NCBI GenBank assembly: GCA_945875915.1
Contig: CAMCMT010000007.1
Span: forward strand, 17,907-81,906
Source of the DNA: Synechococcus sp. UW140
GTDB taxonomy: Bacteria; Cyanobacteriota; Cyanobacteriia; PCC-6307; Cyanobiaceae
Length of the DNA: 64,000 nt
Direction: 5' to 3'
Shown: piece by piece, positions 49,376 through 58,279 of the stretch
How the letters are laid out: each line of letters begins with the position of its first letter
Position numbering within the stretch: the stretch's first letter is position 1
Notes under the pieces: model-generated
Databases searched by the model: none
What the model saw: only the letters and a program-made list of their open reading frames with translations
Told to the model about the DNA's origin: nothing
Program-made: the position numbers and the translations under genes

Positions 49376-49753
49376 ATGGCTGGCAAAGGAAAAGCTTTTT
49401 TTGATCGCCATATGGAATATATTGTAGCCAATGATGTAGAAGGCATGGTCAAAGATACATACACCGAAGATGCTATTCTTTTCAATGCTTTTCCGTTTTT
49501 GGAAACCCCTCCCCCCAATATCATCCAAGGTCACGCCGCCCTTATTGATGTTTTTAATCGCTACCTAGCTTATCAAGGCTCAATCAATGTAATCTCACTC
49601 TATAATTTCTTAGATAGTGACGATGCGATTTCCTTCCAGGCAACTTTTAGCACTGCAAATACAGGGACATGGGCTGCTGGTGACTGCTGGCTAATGCGTG
49701 ATGAAAAGATTTATCATCATATTGGCTTTGCCCACCAACTAATCAAACCCTAA
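49376..49753 (+). CDS. SnoaL/NTF2-like protein, separate transcription unit
   Basis: A 125-residue NTF2-like protein: first helix GKAFFDRHMEYIVANDVEGM, then YTEDAILFNAF, a Pro-rich loop, IIQGHAALIDVFNRYL, and three strands ending HHIGFAHQL. It is the third member of this fold within 2.5 kb. Its own terminator follows 26 bp after the stop, so it is probably expressed alone. Confidence 0.72.
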   Translation: MAGKGKAFFDRHMEYIVANDVEGMVKDTYTEDAILFNAFPFLETPPPNIIQGHAALIDVFNRYLAYQGSINVISLYNFLDSDDAISFQATFSTANTGTWAAGDCWLMRDEKIYHHIGFAHQLIKP

Positions 49754-49779
49754 TTTAGTCTTTACTGACAATAATTACA

Positions 49780-49808
49780 GGGCTAGCCAATAAAGGCAGC
49801 CCTTTTTT
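49780..49808 (+). terminator. Terminator after the third NTF2-like gene
   Basis: Stem GGGCT (49780-49784) pairs with AGCCC (49798-49802), with a possible inner AGCC/GGC pairing, followed by six T. Confidence 0.7.
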
Positions 49809-50689
49809 GTATCTTAAAATATTAGAGCATATAATATTAGTTCCGAAAAGCCAACTCAATGACAGATAGTCCCATAATTTATGTCGTATAAAATCTCTAT
49901 TTTGAAGTGATGGCATCGACTCATGCTTTACTATCCAATGAATGGCCAAGCCGCTCTTTAGGGACATAACAAGCGGGCGCTTAGGACATGACCGTTCATT
50001 GTATAATATACTAACATTTCACCAGGATGTCGACGCTAGCTGCGGTTTATGTTTGCCACATATAATTAAGGAACAACAAAAAGGATCGTAAAAAAGATAA
50101 TAGATTACTCGCTAAATAAAGACAACCTAGAAGTCATCGCATCGGTCTTCGCCTAAGCCCTATCCTTAATTACAAGCCTAAAGCATATCTCTTCGCTTAA
50201 TATCTGCAGACATTTCCAAAAACCCGGTTAAACCAAAAAGCATTGTTTATTCTAGTATGGCATTTACTGCACAGTCTGCCTTAAAGCTGAATAATCATGA
50301 AGGCAAATTAGTCTGACGGGAATATTATCTCCACGCTCATGACGTACTAGTAATAATGCCTGTGGGACAGGCTGTAGGCGATTCACACGCCATAGGAAGT
50401 TGCCATCAACAACAGACGGGCTATATAGAAGCACATTAAACACCCTTACGACCGGGCTAGAAACCTTTTCATGGAATCAAACAGCAACATCGTCAAATAT
50501 TTACAAGAATCTCCTATGAATAACAATATCACGTTTAAAAAACACTATACATGGCTCGACGGCAATTATAAACACTAGTTGCTATTAGCTTAACGCGCTA
50601 ACTATCCTGACGACATTAAGACCATAAGTGCGGCATATTAGCGCGTAAAGATTTTAAAGCCAAAGAGCTTTAGTCAATGGAAATAATGG
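49809..50689. other. Gene-free AT-rich region
   Basis: About 880 bp with no plausible coding frame on either strand. It has a consensus-like TATAAT (50002-50007) with no clear -35, and a 9-bp inverted repeat ACGCGCTAA/TTAGCGCGT (50593-50601 and 50638-50646) near the 3' end of the dehydrogenase gene. No transposase or integrase remnant was recognised. Confidence 0.5.
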
Positions 50690-51778
50690 CTAGTAGTTGA
50701 CGGAAGTCCATTCATCTGAAAGCAATGATTCATTGATTGCTTCGACAACGTTATGGACGTTAAGTCCATCAAGAAAAGATGGCTCCATGGTGGAAGAATT
50801 GTTAATACCAGTTATCCACCTCTTAAGTAAGATGCTGATTGGCAGAATAAGCCCATTACGCTGTTCCGAATCGATTTTACTAAAAGGAACTTCAGATGTT
50901 ACCTGCCGACCATCAACATCCAGTGCCTCAAGAGTGAAATCTCGCATAGCATCTTTGGCATTATTACTGACAAGATGAATTCTGCCCGAGTCACCGTAGA
51001 TTTCTATCGCCTGAGGTGGGCCACCAAACGTGACGCAGCTGACCGCAATAGAACCGATCGCCCCGTTTTTGAACCGAAGGTTAATGAATGCTGTCTCAGG
51101 AGAATCACAGACCTTAACAGCGCTTGATTGAGTGTCGAATCGCTCAGGAATAACCGTACTTGCCATGGCTTGCACGGATTCAATAGGACCAAACAACCAG
51201 TGGCAGAGATCAATATGATGGGTAGCAATTGCTCCTACAATGCCGCCACCTTCACCCATAGAATTATACCAGCCCCAGGGAACAGCCGGGTCCATGCGAT
51301 TGCCGCTCATCCAGCGTATATGTATACTTCTTGGCTCACCAATCCAGGCTGTTTCTAAAAGTTGTTTGGCTTCTTGAAACAAGGGGTGGGCTCGATATTC
51401 AAAATCGACGCCACAAATGGAGTTCTTTGCGAGAGCTTTTTCAAGATTATTGTGAATATCACTTAAATTGAGCCCCAAAGGTTTCTCGAGGAATACATGG
51501 AGATTCGCGTCCAAACATTTTGACATTAAATCCATCCTAGGGCTAGGAGGAGTAGCAAGCCAGACACCATCAAGTTCTGAACTATTTACAAAAGCGTCAA
51601 AATCCGTAAATCCTTCAATGCCGAGGCTGGCTGACAACTCATCAACTTTTACTTTACTCCGCCCCCAAACCGATACAAGTTGAATTTCGGGGACCAAGCT
51701 TATAGCCGGCACACCGAGGCTACTTCCTATACCCATTCCTGCAATGCCGAGTTTAAATTTCTTGTCTTGCGTGTACAT
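50690..51778 (-). CDS. Gfo/Idh/MocA-family NAD(P)-dependent sugar or inositol dehydrogenase
   Basis: A 362-residue oxidoreductase. The N-terminal Rossmann fold has GIAGMGIGSSLG (about residues 11-22), then VWGRSKVK, LATPPSP and the catalytic-site FLEKPLGLN (EKP). The C-terminal alpha/beta domain has GAIATHHIDLCHWLFG with the conserved Asp/His. Members oxidise or reduce sugars, inositols or sugar nucleotides; the exact substrate cannot be read. It stands alone on the minus strand between two gene-free regions. Confidence 0.85.
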   Translation of the reverse strand: MYTQDKKFKLGIAGMGIGSSLGVPAISLVPEIQLVSVWGRSKVKVDELSASLGIEGFTDFDAFVNSSELDGVWLATPPSPRMDLMSKCLDANLHVFLEKPLGLNLSDIHNNLEKALAKNSICGVDFEYRAHPLFQEAKQLLETAWIGEPRSIHIRWMSGNRMDPAVPWGWYNSMGEGGGIVGAIATHHIDLCHWLFGPIESVQAMASTVIPERFDTQSSAVKVCDSPETAFINLRFKNGAIGSIAVSCVTFGGPPQAIEIYGDSGRIHLVSNNAKDAMRDFTLEALDVDGRQVTSEVPFSKIDSEQRNGLILPISILLKRWITGINNSSTMEPSFLDGLNVHNVVEAINESLLSDEWTSVNY

Positions 51779-52667
51779 CTGGCAAAAGTTTAGGCTATCA
51801 ATAGTGTAGCCGGTTCAGCGATCAGATTGATCAGCTAGGGAAATCCTTTCCTTTCGAGCGCGAGCGATCTGTAAGCAAACCGGCTGGGCTGATGATGCAA
51901 ATGAGTCGGCCAGCTTTGTCCCATCAGGATTGGGATTGATAGGACTGGCGTGCTGTCCCAGGATGATGACTTGGGCAACCCTAGCCGGATGGCCCATAAA
52001 CCAGACAGCCAGAGCAGACGATAGACTACCTTCCGAAGTTTGTCATTCACACGCCGTCTACTGATTTATAGACGCCAATTAACGAGACATGACATCGTGT
52101 CTAGAATCCTCTAGCAGCAATAGCAGGCCTAGGCGGACTCATCAGCCTTAGCTACCCAGTGACCGTAGGGATAAGCGGTATGTTGACTTGGATCCTTTGT
52201 CCTTCGCCGATACCGATGACGAAGACCCTAACAATTCGGCTACTACCAGGTATGTCCATTCGATGGTCTCAAGGGTGCGTTTTATCCTTAGGTTTGAGGT
52301 GATGTTATAACTATAAGAGGCTTCGTGAACCGTTGTTGTGAAATAGAATTCGGACTTCCCTCGCAGATAACTAGAAAGCCAATGGCAGAGTTCTTGGCCT
52401 TAGTCGTATGTGGGGTTCATTTCGTTGCATCCTGCGCTGCCACAAGCGGGCTCTGAATGTGCCGTGCATACGATTGGATCAAAGCTATCCCTAGAGAACG
52501 GTTAGCCCGTGGCTCCTGGAAAACAGCACGCTCCCTGCTTAAGCAGTGGTGTAGTAGCCCTCAACAATGACCCTCAAAGGCAGATGAATCGATCACTGAT
52601 GCCTGACAACCGCTCTAGCACCACCTGCATAGTGAGATGAATGATTCAGCTAGGGTCTTGCGGATCC

Positions 52668-52699
52668 GGTACGCAGCTGATCAAGATCCGCTGCGTACC
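52668..52699. repeat. 10-bp perfect inverted repeat
   Basis: GGTACGCAGC and its complement GCTGCGTACC are separated by 12 bp that include GATC twice. No T-tract follows on either strand, so a terminator is unlikely. It could be a protein-binding site or the remnant of a mobile-element end. Confidence 0.6.
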
Positions 52700-52879
52700 T
52701 GGTAGATGAACCATCCACCAATCGCGATTAGCGGCGCAGATGGCTACGCCATTCATCGGCTGGACGCAGTTGGAAAAGACCGAATCCGAGGGCGGGCACC
52801 ATTGGCCTGGACCCAAAGTTTCGCCAAACAGACCATCGTGGCGGCTAGTAACACGGTAAAGGTCCCTGCAGCTCTGGCA

Positions 52880-53150
52880 TCAGCCCATGATCCCAAGCAC
52901 AACAAACAGCGGGAGATAACAAGCCAGAATCGGCAGCCAAATGCCCGAATGGGGCATCTACAAGTAACTTGCAGTGCCAGATAAAGCCACGATTTGATAC
53001 CAAAGGAATACTTACGTGAACAAAGACAAAGCAATCCCTATGATCTCAGGCCATGCAGACACACCCAGCAGGAAGCCTATGGCGAATTTTGAATCAGGAG
53101 TGAGCTTTGATCCGTATCCAATGAAGCCTCTAGTCGAATTGCATGCTAGA
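52880..53150 (-). pseudogene. Broken membrane-protein fragment
   Basis: One minus-strand frame reads as hydrophobic protein (YGSKLTPDSKFAIGFLLGVS, then AWPEIIGIALSLF) through a TAA, continues VFLWYQIVALSG to a TAG, then IWLPILACYLPLFVVLGIMG to a TGA. The residue pattern suits two or three membrane helices of a small protein interrupted by stops. I do not recognise the family. It could instead be chance hydrophobicity in T-rich DNA. Confidence 0.3.
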
Positions 53151-53311
53151 TTGGTGTGAGTACGCAGGTACTTGGTTGGAGGCTTAGGCAGTCATCCAAT
53201 CACTCGAGAAGAACGGAGGCTTGTCTGGGTACTTTCATTCCAGACCTGCAAAGTGCTCTAGCCCAACTCCTCCCCAATGGCATCAACACCACTAAATCTT
53301 TTCAACTAATC

Positions 53312-54940
53312 ATGAGCCCATTCATTTCCGACGTTGCTGATTTTGCAGAGTCTTACGACTACGTTGTAGTTGGAGGGGGGACTTGTGGGTGCATTGTTGC
53401 CAATAGATTAAGCGAAAATCCAAACATCTCTGTTCTCTTAATTGAAGCTGGTGGCCCCGATGATGACCCCAAGCTGTCGCAGATCAATCTCAATGCACTG
53501 TTCAGTGTATGGAAACCGGAAATGATGTGGGCTGGCCTGGCGACAGAGCCAGAGGCCGGCCTCAACATGCGATCGATGGATATTATCCAAGCCAAGTTAA
53601 TGGGAGGAGGCAGCTCAAATAATGGAAGGATCTACCTAAGGGGCCACAGGAGCGATTATGATCATTGGGGCTATCTGGGTAATGAAGGTTGGGATTACGA
53701 AGGGTGCTTGCCCTATTGGAAAAAACTCGAAGATTGGGAAGGTGGTGAAAATGAATATCATGGAGCAGGTGGCCCAGTTCACGTCATAACCACACCAGAT
53801 GCTACCAATGCCTCCCAAGCGTTTGTGGCTGCCGGTCCCGAGCTTGGCTTTGTCAATCCTAACGGCAATGGTGCTGCCTGGGATTTCAATGGCTACAGGC
53901 AAGAAGGTGTAGCGTCCTACACCCATTCGACAACAACCAAAGACAATAAGCGTGCAAGCACTGCCGCGATGTATATCAAGCCGGCATTGGCTCGAGATAA
54001 CTTGTCTGTGCTGACAAAATCTCAGGTCACCAAAATCTTAATGCAAGACACCAATGCTACCGGCGTAGAGTTCACTTCTGACGGCAAAACCCTGCGCCAA
54101 GTTATGGCCAAAAAAGAAGTCGTTCTTTGCGCAGGAGCATTGTCTACTCCTAAATTATTGATGTTGTCTGGGATTGGCCCAGCGGAACACCTGCAAAGCA
54201 GCGGCATTAAGCCTGTTGTAGATCTCCCAGGAGTAGGGCAGAACCTGCAAGACCACTTGTTTACAATGACAGGCTGCTATGTCAATGTTGAACAACACGA
54301 GCCTTCGATCATTTGCGAGGCTTCCTTCTTTACTCGTACGCGCTCGGGCCTGCACTCGCCTGATCTCCAATACTTCTTTAGCGGCTTCTTTTCTCCAGAT
54401 TTCCCGAATCCTCCTACAAGGGCTGGCTTCACCATGTCTACGGTCTTAAGCAAGCCCCAAAGCCGCGGAGAGATTTCGCTAAGGTCAAGTAATCCATTTG
54501 ACCTTCCGGTCATCAAAATGAATTACCTAAGCACTGAATACGATATGCAGCAACAGCTTTACGGCTACGAACTTCGCCAGGAGTTCCTTCATACGTCTTC
54601 GCTTTCTTCCATTATTACTGAAGACGTGACACCAGGCCCGGAAGCAAAAGACAAGCAATCCCTACGTAATTATATTCGCAATACGACATTGACAGACTGG
54701 CATCCTTCATGCAGCTGCCGCATGGGATATGACAATCTAGCAGTTGTCGACCCTCAGCTTCGTGTTCATGGCACAAACAGACTGAGTATTGTTGACGCCT
54801 CGATCATGCCTGAAATTACCAACTGCAACATCAATGCGGCCTGTCTTATGATTGGCGAAAAGGGTTCAGACCTTATCAAGCTTCGCGAATCTCCCCAAGC
54901 AGCGACTACGACCCTATTCATAGATAACTCCTCTCACTAA
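53312..54940 (+). CDS. GMC-family FAD-dependent alcohol oxidase/dehydrogenase
   Basis: About 542 residues from the ATG at 53312; the frame is open 52 codons further but that part has no domain. FAD-binding YVVVGGGTCGCIVANRLSE starts near residue 17, with IEAGG and MGGGSSNNG. The GMC signature GALSTPKLLMLSGIGP is present. The catalytic His is in WHPSCSCRMG and the second His/Asn position is Asn in ITNCNINAA. GMC enzymes oxidise alcohols such as choline, glucose or polyols. No signal peptide is seen, so it should be cytoplasmic. Confidence 0.88.
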   Translation: MSPFISDVADFAESYDYVVVGGGTCGCIVANRLSENPNISVLLIEAGGPDDDPKLSQINLNALFSVWKPEMMWAGLATEPEAGLNMRSMDIIQAKLMGGGSSNNGRIYLRGHRSDYDHWGYLGNEGWDYEGCLPYWKKLEDWEGGENEYHGAGGPVHVITTPDATNASQAFVAAGPELGFVNPNGNGAAWDFNGYRQEGVASYTHSTTTKDNKRASTAAMYIKPALARDNLSVLTKSQVTKILMQDTNATGVEFTSDGKTLRQVMAKKEVVLCAGALSTPKLLMLSGIGPAEHLQSSGIKPVVDLPGVGQNLQDHLFTMTGCYVNVEQHEPSIICEASFFTRTRSGLHSPDLQYFFSGFFSPDFPNPPTRAGFTMSTVLSKPQSRGEISLRSSNPFDLPVIKMNYLSTEYDMQQQLYGYELRQEFLHTSSLSSIITEDVTPGPEAKDKQSLRNYIRNTTLTDWHPSCSCRMGYDNLAVVDPQLRVHGTNRLSIVDASIMPEITNCNINAACLMIGEKGSDLIKLRESPQAATTTLFIDNSSH

Positions 54941-55086
54941 TCCCTGCCTGCAATACTGTAAGCGCGTAATGATTGGCTTTGTTGCAACTGCTGAAAGTCA
55001 CCAAATCAGCAGCTGTAACTGATCAAGCCTATGCTGTCCCCCCTGCAAAGGCAGGGGGCGACCAGGCGATTGGTTTAACGGATGGG

Positions 55087-55120
55087 GTCAGCACTGACTT
55101 TGTCGGTGCTGACTTTTTTT
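55087..55120 (+). terminator. Terminator downstream of the GMC gene
   Basis: Stem GTCAGCAC (55087-55094) pairs with GTGCTGAC (55106-55113), followed by seven T. A second hairpin, CCCCCTGC/GCAGGGGG with an AAAG loop (55039-55058), lies about 40 bp before it. Confidence 0.85.
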
Positions 55121-55138
55121 GACAAGTAGGCTGATCAG

Positions 55139-55357
55139 TCAGCCTAGATCGAGATCAATTCCCTTACCATAGGTTGGCATCGATTGCCATGAGCACAAAC
55201 CACCGCGGGAAAGTAAAGCCCCACTCATCCTGCAAACCTGAACGCCTTGAAGCAGCGGATTCATTCGACTGCTGCTAGTGGGTCTGGGGCGGCAAGACCA
55301 AACCCAAAGAAACAGCGCTGCAACAGCGCTAATAAACGACCCTACTCTATTAGGCAC
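55139..55357 (-). CDS. Possible small exported protein
   Basis: A 72-residue frame with a basic start, a hydrophobic stretch (VGSFISAVAALFLWVW) and a Cys soon after, like a lipoprotein or signal peptide, then a Met/Leu/Gly-rich part with two more Cys. There is no recognised family. It may be real, because signal-like sequence rarely arises by chance, but the surrounding DNA has no other gene and the ribosome-binding site is unclear. Confidence 0.3.
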   Translation of the reverse strand: MPNRVGSFISAVAALFLWVWSCRPRPTSSSRMNPLLQGVQVCRMSGALLSRGGLCSWQSMPTYGKGIDLDLG

Positions 55358-55577
55358 TGCCTAAACCAAGGCTCCGCTGCAATAAATTCCAAGTCCTAAA
55401 TTTCTGGCATTGACTACAAATCATTGACAATCCAAATGCAACATTAGGCAATGTCAATCATTGGGCAACCCCATGAATAAACGAGGCACACTTCCTTTGA
55501 GGAACAATCCTTGATGTGGTCAACCCGATCAATCATCAGGGAAGGGGAAATGGGGCCTCTTGCATTCAAACAGTGGA

Positions 55578-57227
55578 TCAGAACCGGAAACCCATCTTAA
55601 GCATAAATGCTAGGTTGCTAAAGGTTGAAGAGCCAGTAATTTGATTCGTTAATTGACCATAGGGACGGGAAGCCCACTGTATTGCTGGAGTCAATGTTAT
55701 ATGATCCGAAAGGGTAAACTTGTAATAGGCATCAAACGCAAGTCCACCATCCGATGGAGTTCCATTACTAGAACTAAAAATGAATTTTGGTTGACTAATC
55801 GAAAATCCCAGATCTTGCCCCTTTGCCAAAAGGCTCGGCCAAACCAATGCCGTGTACCAAGAGCCAGCCAAGTTGCGATTGTAGGCATCACCAGAAGGAA
55901 ATTGCGTGATTCCTGCACCCCAATTAAAGATTGGGTAAAGCTTATTTTGAGCGGTAAAGATATAGTAGCCGCCTAGACCATAGGAGTTGGTAGCTCCTGA
56001 GAATGGCTGATTGTATAGAGGAGTTCCCATTCCCATATAAACACCTGACTGATTATAAGTCCAAACACCTGAGATATTCCAATTGTTACCAACAAATGAA
56101 AGCTGGGCTGTGCCAGAAGCTCCGGCATTGTCAGAGCCCAATCCTCCCATACCAGGATTTCCTTGTTCTCCCCTGTTCGCTAGATAAAGCCCAGTGGCGA
56201 CCAAAGAAGTAGAAGAACTTAGAGGCTTTCTCCAAATAATACTAGCCCCTGGACCAATGTTAAGGTTATAGGCACCTGGCGAACCTGCATAAATTGAATT
56301 TCCGAAGAGGGGAAAATCACTAGGATAGGTACCAGGCCATGTACCTAACATGTCATCTTGCCGCAACCTTGCACCTACAATGAAAGTGAATTCACTACCT
56401 ACAGGGAAGCGATAGTATAGCCGACTCATGGAGAGGACATTATCAGGCTGGTTGGGGGAAATCGGGAAAAACCAGCTGTAATAGGAGACTGGGGTAGCAG
56501 ATCTGAGACCAAAAGCGCTATTGGTCAAATTACCTGCCTCTAACCGTGTTTGGAGCAAATCTTTGCCAGTAAAACTAGTTTGCAAATCCAAACGCAAATT
56601 ATAATTAAAAGTTGTACCGTCTGTCGGAAACCCACCAGCTCCAAAATTATTGGGTAAATATGGGTTTAAGTTTCTGGTGCCAGAGCTAACGGCTTGAGCT
56701 CCAGCCCCTGAGTAGCTAGTCCCCCCAAAAATATAGGCCATATTGACTTTTAGTTTTGTAGTCGGTGAGAACTGCATTGCCTCAAGGTTGGTCACACGGG
56801 ATCGCAACCCATCAACCCGTCCATTCAGCAAGCCCAATTCAACCTGAAATTCTTGGATTAGACGTTTCAGCTGATCAGTTGTGGTTGTGACACGATCCAA
56901 ACAGGCCTTGAGTAGGGCGGCAGCTTCATATCTTGTGATCGAACGTGAGCCATCTAGGCGACCATTCTCAGATCCAGCCAAGCAACCATATCTCTCAACC
57001 AAAGATTGCAAGGCAGAATAGGCCCAGTCCGTTGGCTGTACGTCTAAAAACTGGCCAATATTGGAAACTTGATCTGAACTTACGGCAGTTTGGGAAGATG
57101 TCTGTTCAACATATGGGATTACTCTTGAACCGGTTCCTAAATCTGCCGCAAAGCTTGCGGAAGTGGAGGCTATCGCGAGCAAGGTAAGTGGAGCCGCAGC
57201 AAAAGCCTTTAAGTTAAATTCCATCAT
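55578..57227 (-). CDS. SLH-domain porin (SOM/iron-uptake porin type)
   Basis: About 549 residues from the ATG at 57227 (a second ATG follows directly). A signal peptide ends near SFAADLG. An SLH domain (FLDVQPTDWAYSALQSLVER to ITRYEAAALLKACLD) binds the peptidoglycan layer. A short coiled coil (about residues 115-150) leads into a C-terminal beta-barrel whose strands alternate aromatic and Gly/Ser residues, ending in Phe (LKMGFRF). This is the major outer-membrane channel type of cyanobacteria. In this location it may serve uptake or export linked to the accessory genes. Confidence 0.88.
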   Translation of the reverse strand: MMEFNLKAFAAAPLTLLAIASTSASFAADLGTGSRVIPYVEQTSSQTAVSSDQVSNIGQFLDVQPTDWAYSALQSLVERYGCLAGSENGRLDGSRSITRYEAAALLKACLDRVTTTTDQLKRLIQEFQVELGLLNGRVDGLRSRVTNLEAMQFSPTTKLKVNMAYIFGGTSYSGAGAQAVSSGTRNLNPYLPNNFGAGGFPTDGTTFNYNLRLDLQTSFTGKDLLQTRLEAGNLTNSAFGLRSATPVSYYSWFFPISPNQPDNVLSMSRLYYRFPVGSEFTFIVGARLRQDDMLGTWPGTYPSDFPLFGNSIYAGSPGAYNLNIGPGASIIWRKPLSSSTSLVATGLYLANRGEQGNPGMGGLGSDNAGASGTAQLSFVGNNWNISGVWTYNQSGVYMGMGTPLYNQPFSGATNSYGLGGYYIFTAQNKLYPIFNWGAGITQFPSGDAYNRNLAGSWYTALVWPSLLAKGQDLGFSISQPKFIFSSSNGTPSDGGLAFDAYYKFTLSDHITLTPAIQWASRPYGQLTNQITGSSTFSNLAFMLKMGFRF

Positions 57228-58279
57228 TGTGTAAGAATGCAAATTAATTGTGTCAATTTAGCATACGTGCAGAGAGTGAAAAAAACTGTGTGACAGTCGA
57301 CATAGAGGCCCTGGCCCTAGCAACAGAAATCCCAGAACACTTCCAAACGAACAAGTCGTGGATGACGGGGTGGGCCAGGGGAGCTTCCGACGTCCTGATG
57401 ACCGATCTACCGGTACCGTCATTGAGGTGGACACCAAACTGACCCAGGGCTGAAAACAGTGAACTCCCTTGGCAGCCTTGCTAAGAGAAAGCCCCATGAA
57501 ACGCTGGCACCCCTCCCCCGCGCTGATCATTGGCAAGCAGCACACGGCTGAGCTGTTTGTGTCACAGGCTAAGACCATGGCAGCGCCTGCAAACCTAAAA
57601 GATTCACAACCTCTTACCACTCCTGGCAGCAATTTTAAGGAGACATCAATGGTAATGAGATAGACCCCCCAAGAAGCTTGATCAAAAAACACTCGGCTGT
57701 AGTGGTTGATGGACAATGCAAAGCGCAAGGAAGCCATGAATTAGCGTCAGGCCCGGCATCGCCGAAGGCGCTTACCGATACTACAGTTCTAGGCCTGGTC
57801 CATTGTGACGCAAAGTCAGATTAGTTCAGCAGGCCTGGTTCCAGGATGATCAATGGTGCGCCTTCCGTTTAGCAGGCGAAAACGGCACCAAGCCATGGTG
57901 GCCTTCGCCCGTGATCGTCAGCGAAGCTGCGAAGCGGCGTAGCTGCCCCACCCCAGTCACAGCCAACCGCAGATAACACGGTGCGATATGGGGCAATTAA
58001 AGATAAAGGTCCGGAGCAGCCATTAGGGCGTCCGGACGATGCCCCACCTGCTGCTGAACTACCGCACTCTTCAAACCATGCCGCTGTCTTTTTAACTTTC
58101 TGTGATCAGCGATTAAGGTTAGGGCCCCGTAGTGCGAAAAGATCTATGTATGGAGACGGCTCCTTGGTGGATGGGTCCTTGCCGGCGTATTTCTTTGCTG
58201 ACATTGGGAGCTCACCCCATGAACACATCGGAGTCCCTATTGCCTTTCGTTGCTAGGCTTGGACCGTCAATGCCACTTA
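57228..58279. other. Gene-free region between porin and P450 genes
   Basis: 1.05 kb with no frame I would support on either strand; the short open frames lack consistent codon use. It should carry the divergent promoters of the porin and P450 genes. Patches of higher GC near 57.35-57.45 and 57.85-57.95 kb, within AT-richer DNA, suggest relics of inserted or decayed sequence. Confidence 0.45.

Larger units (their letters stand above)
51779..53311. other. Gene-free, apparently decayed DNA upstream of the GMC gene
   Basis: 1.5 kb with short, non-overlapping frames only. Composition is between that of the core and the AT-rich genes. It contains a 10-bp perfect inverted repeat (52668-52677 and 52690-52699) and, on the minus strand, a broken membrane-protein frame (52880-53150). 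No intact mobile element is recognised. Confidence 0.5.

Noticed and set aside
57258..57737. 159-codon minus-strand frame upstream of the porin gene
   Set aside because: Lacks a recognisable domain and typical codon use, and overlaps the likely divergent promoter region.
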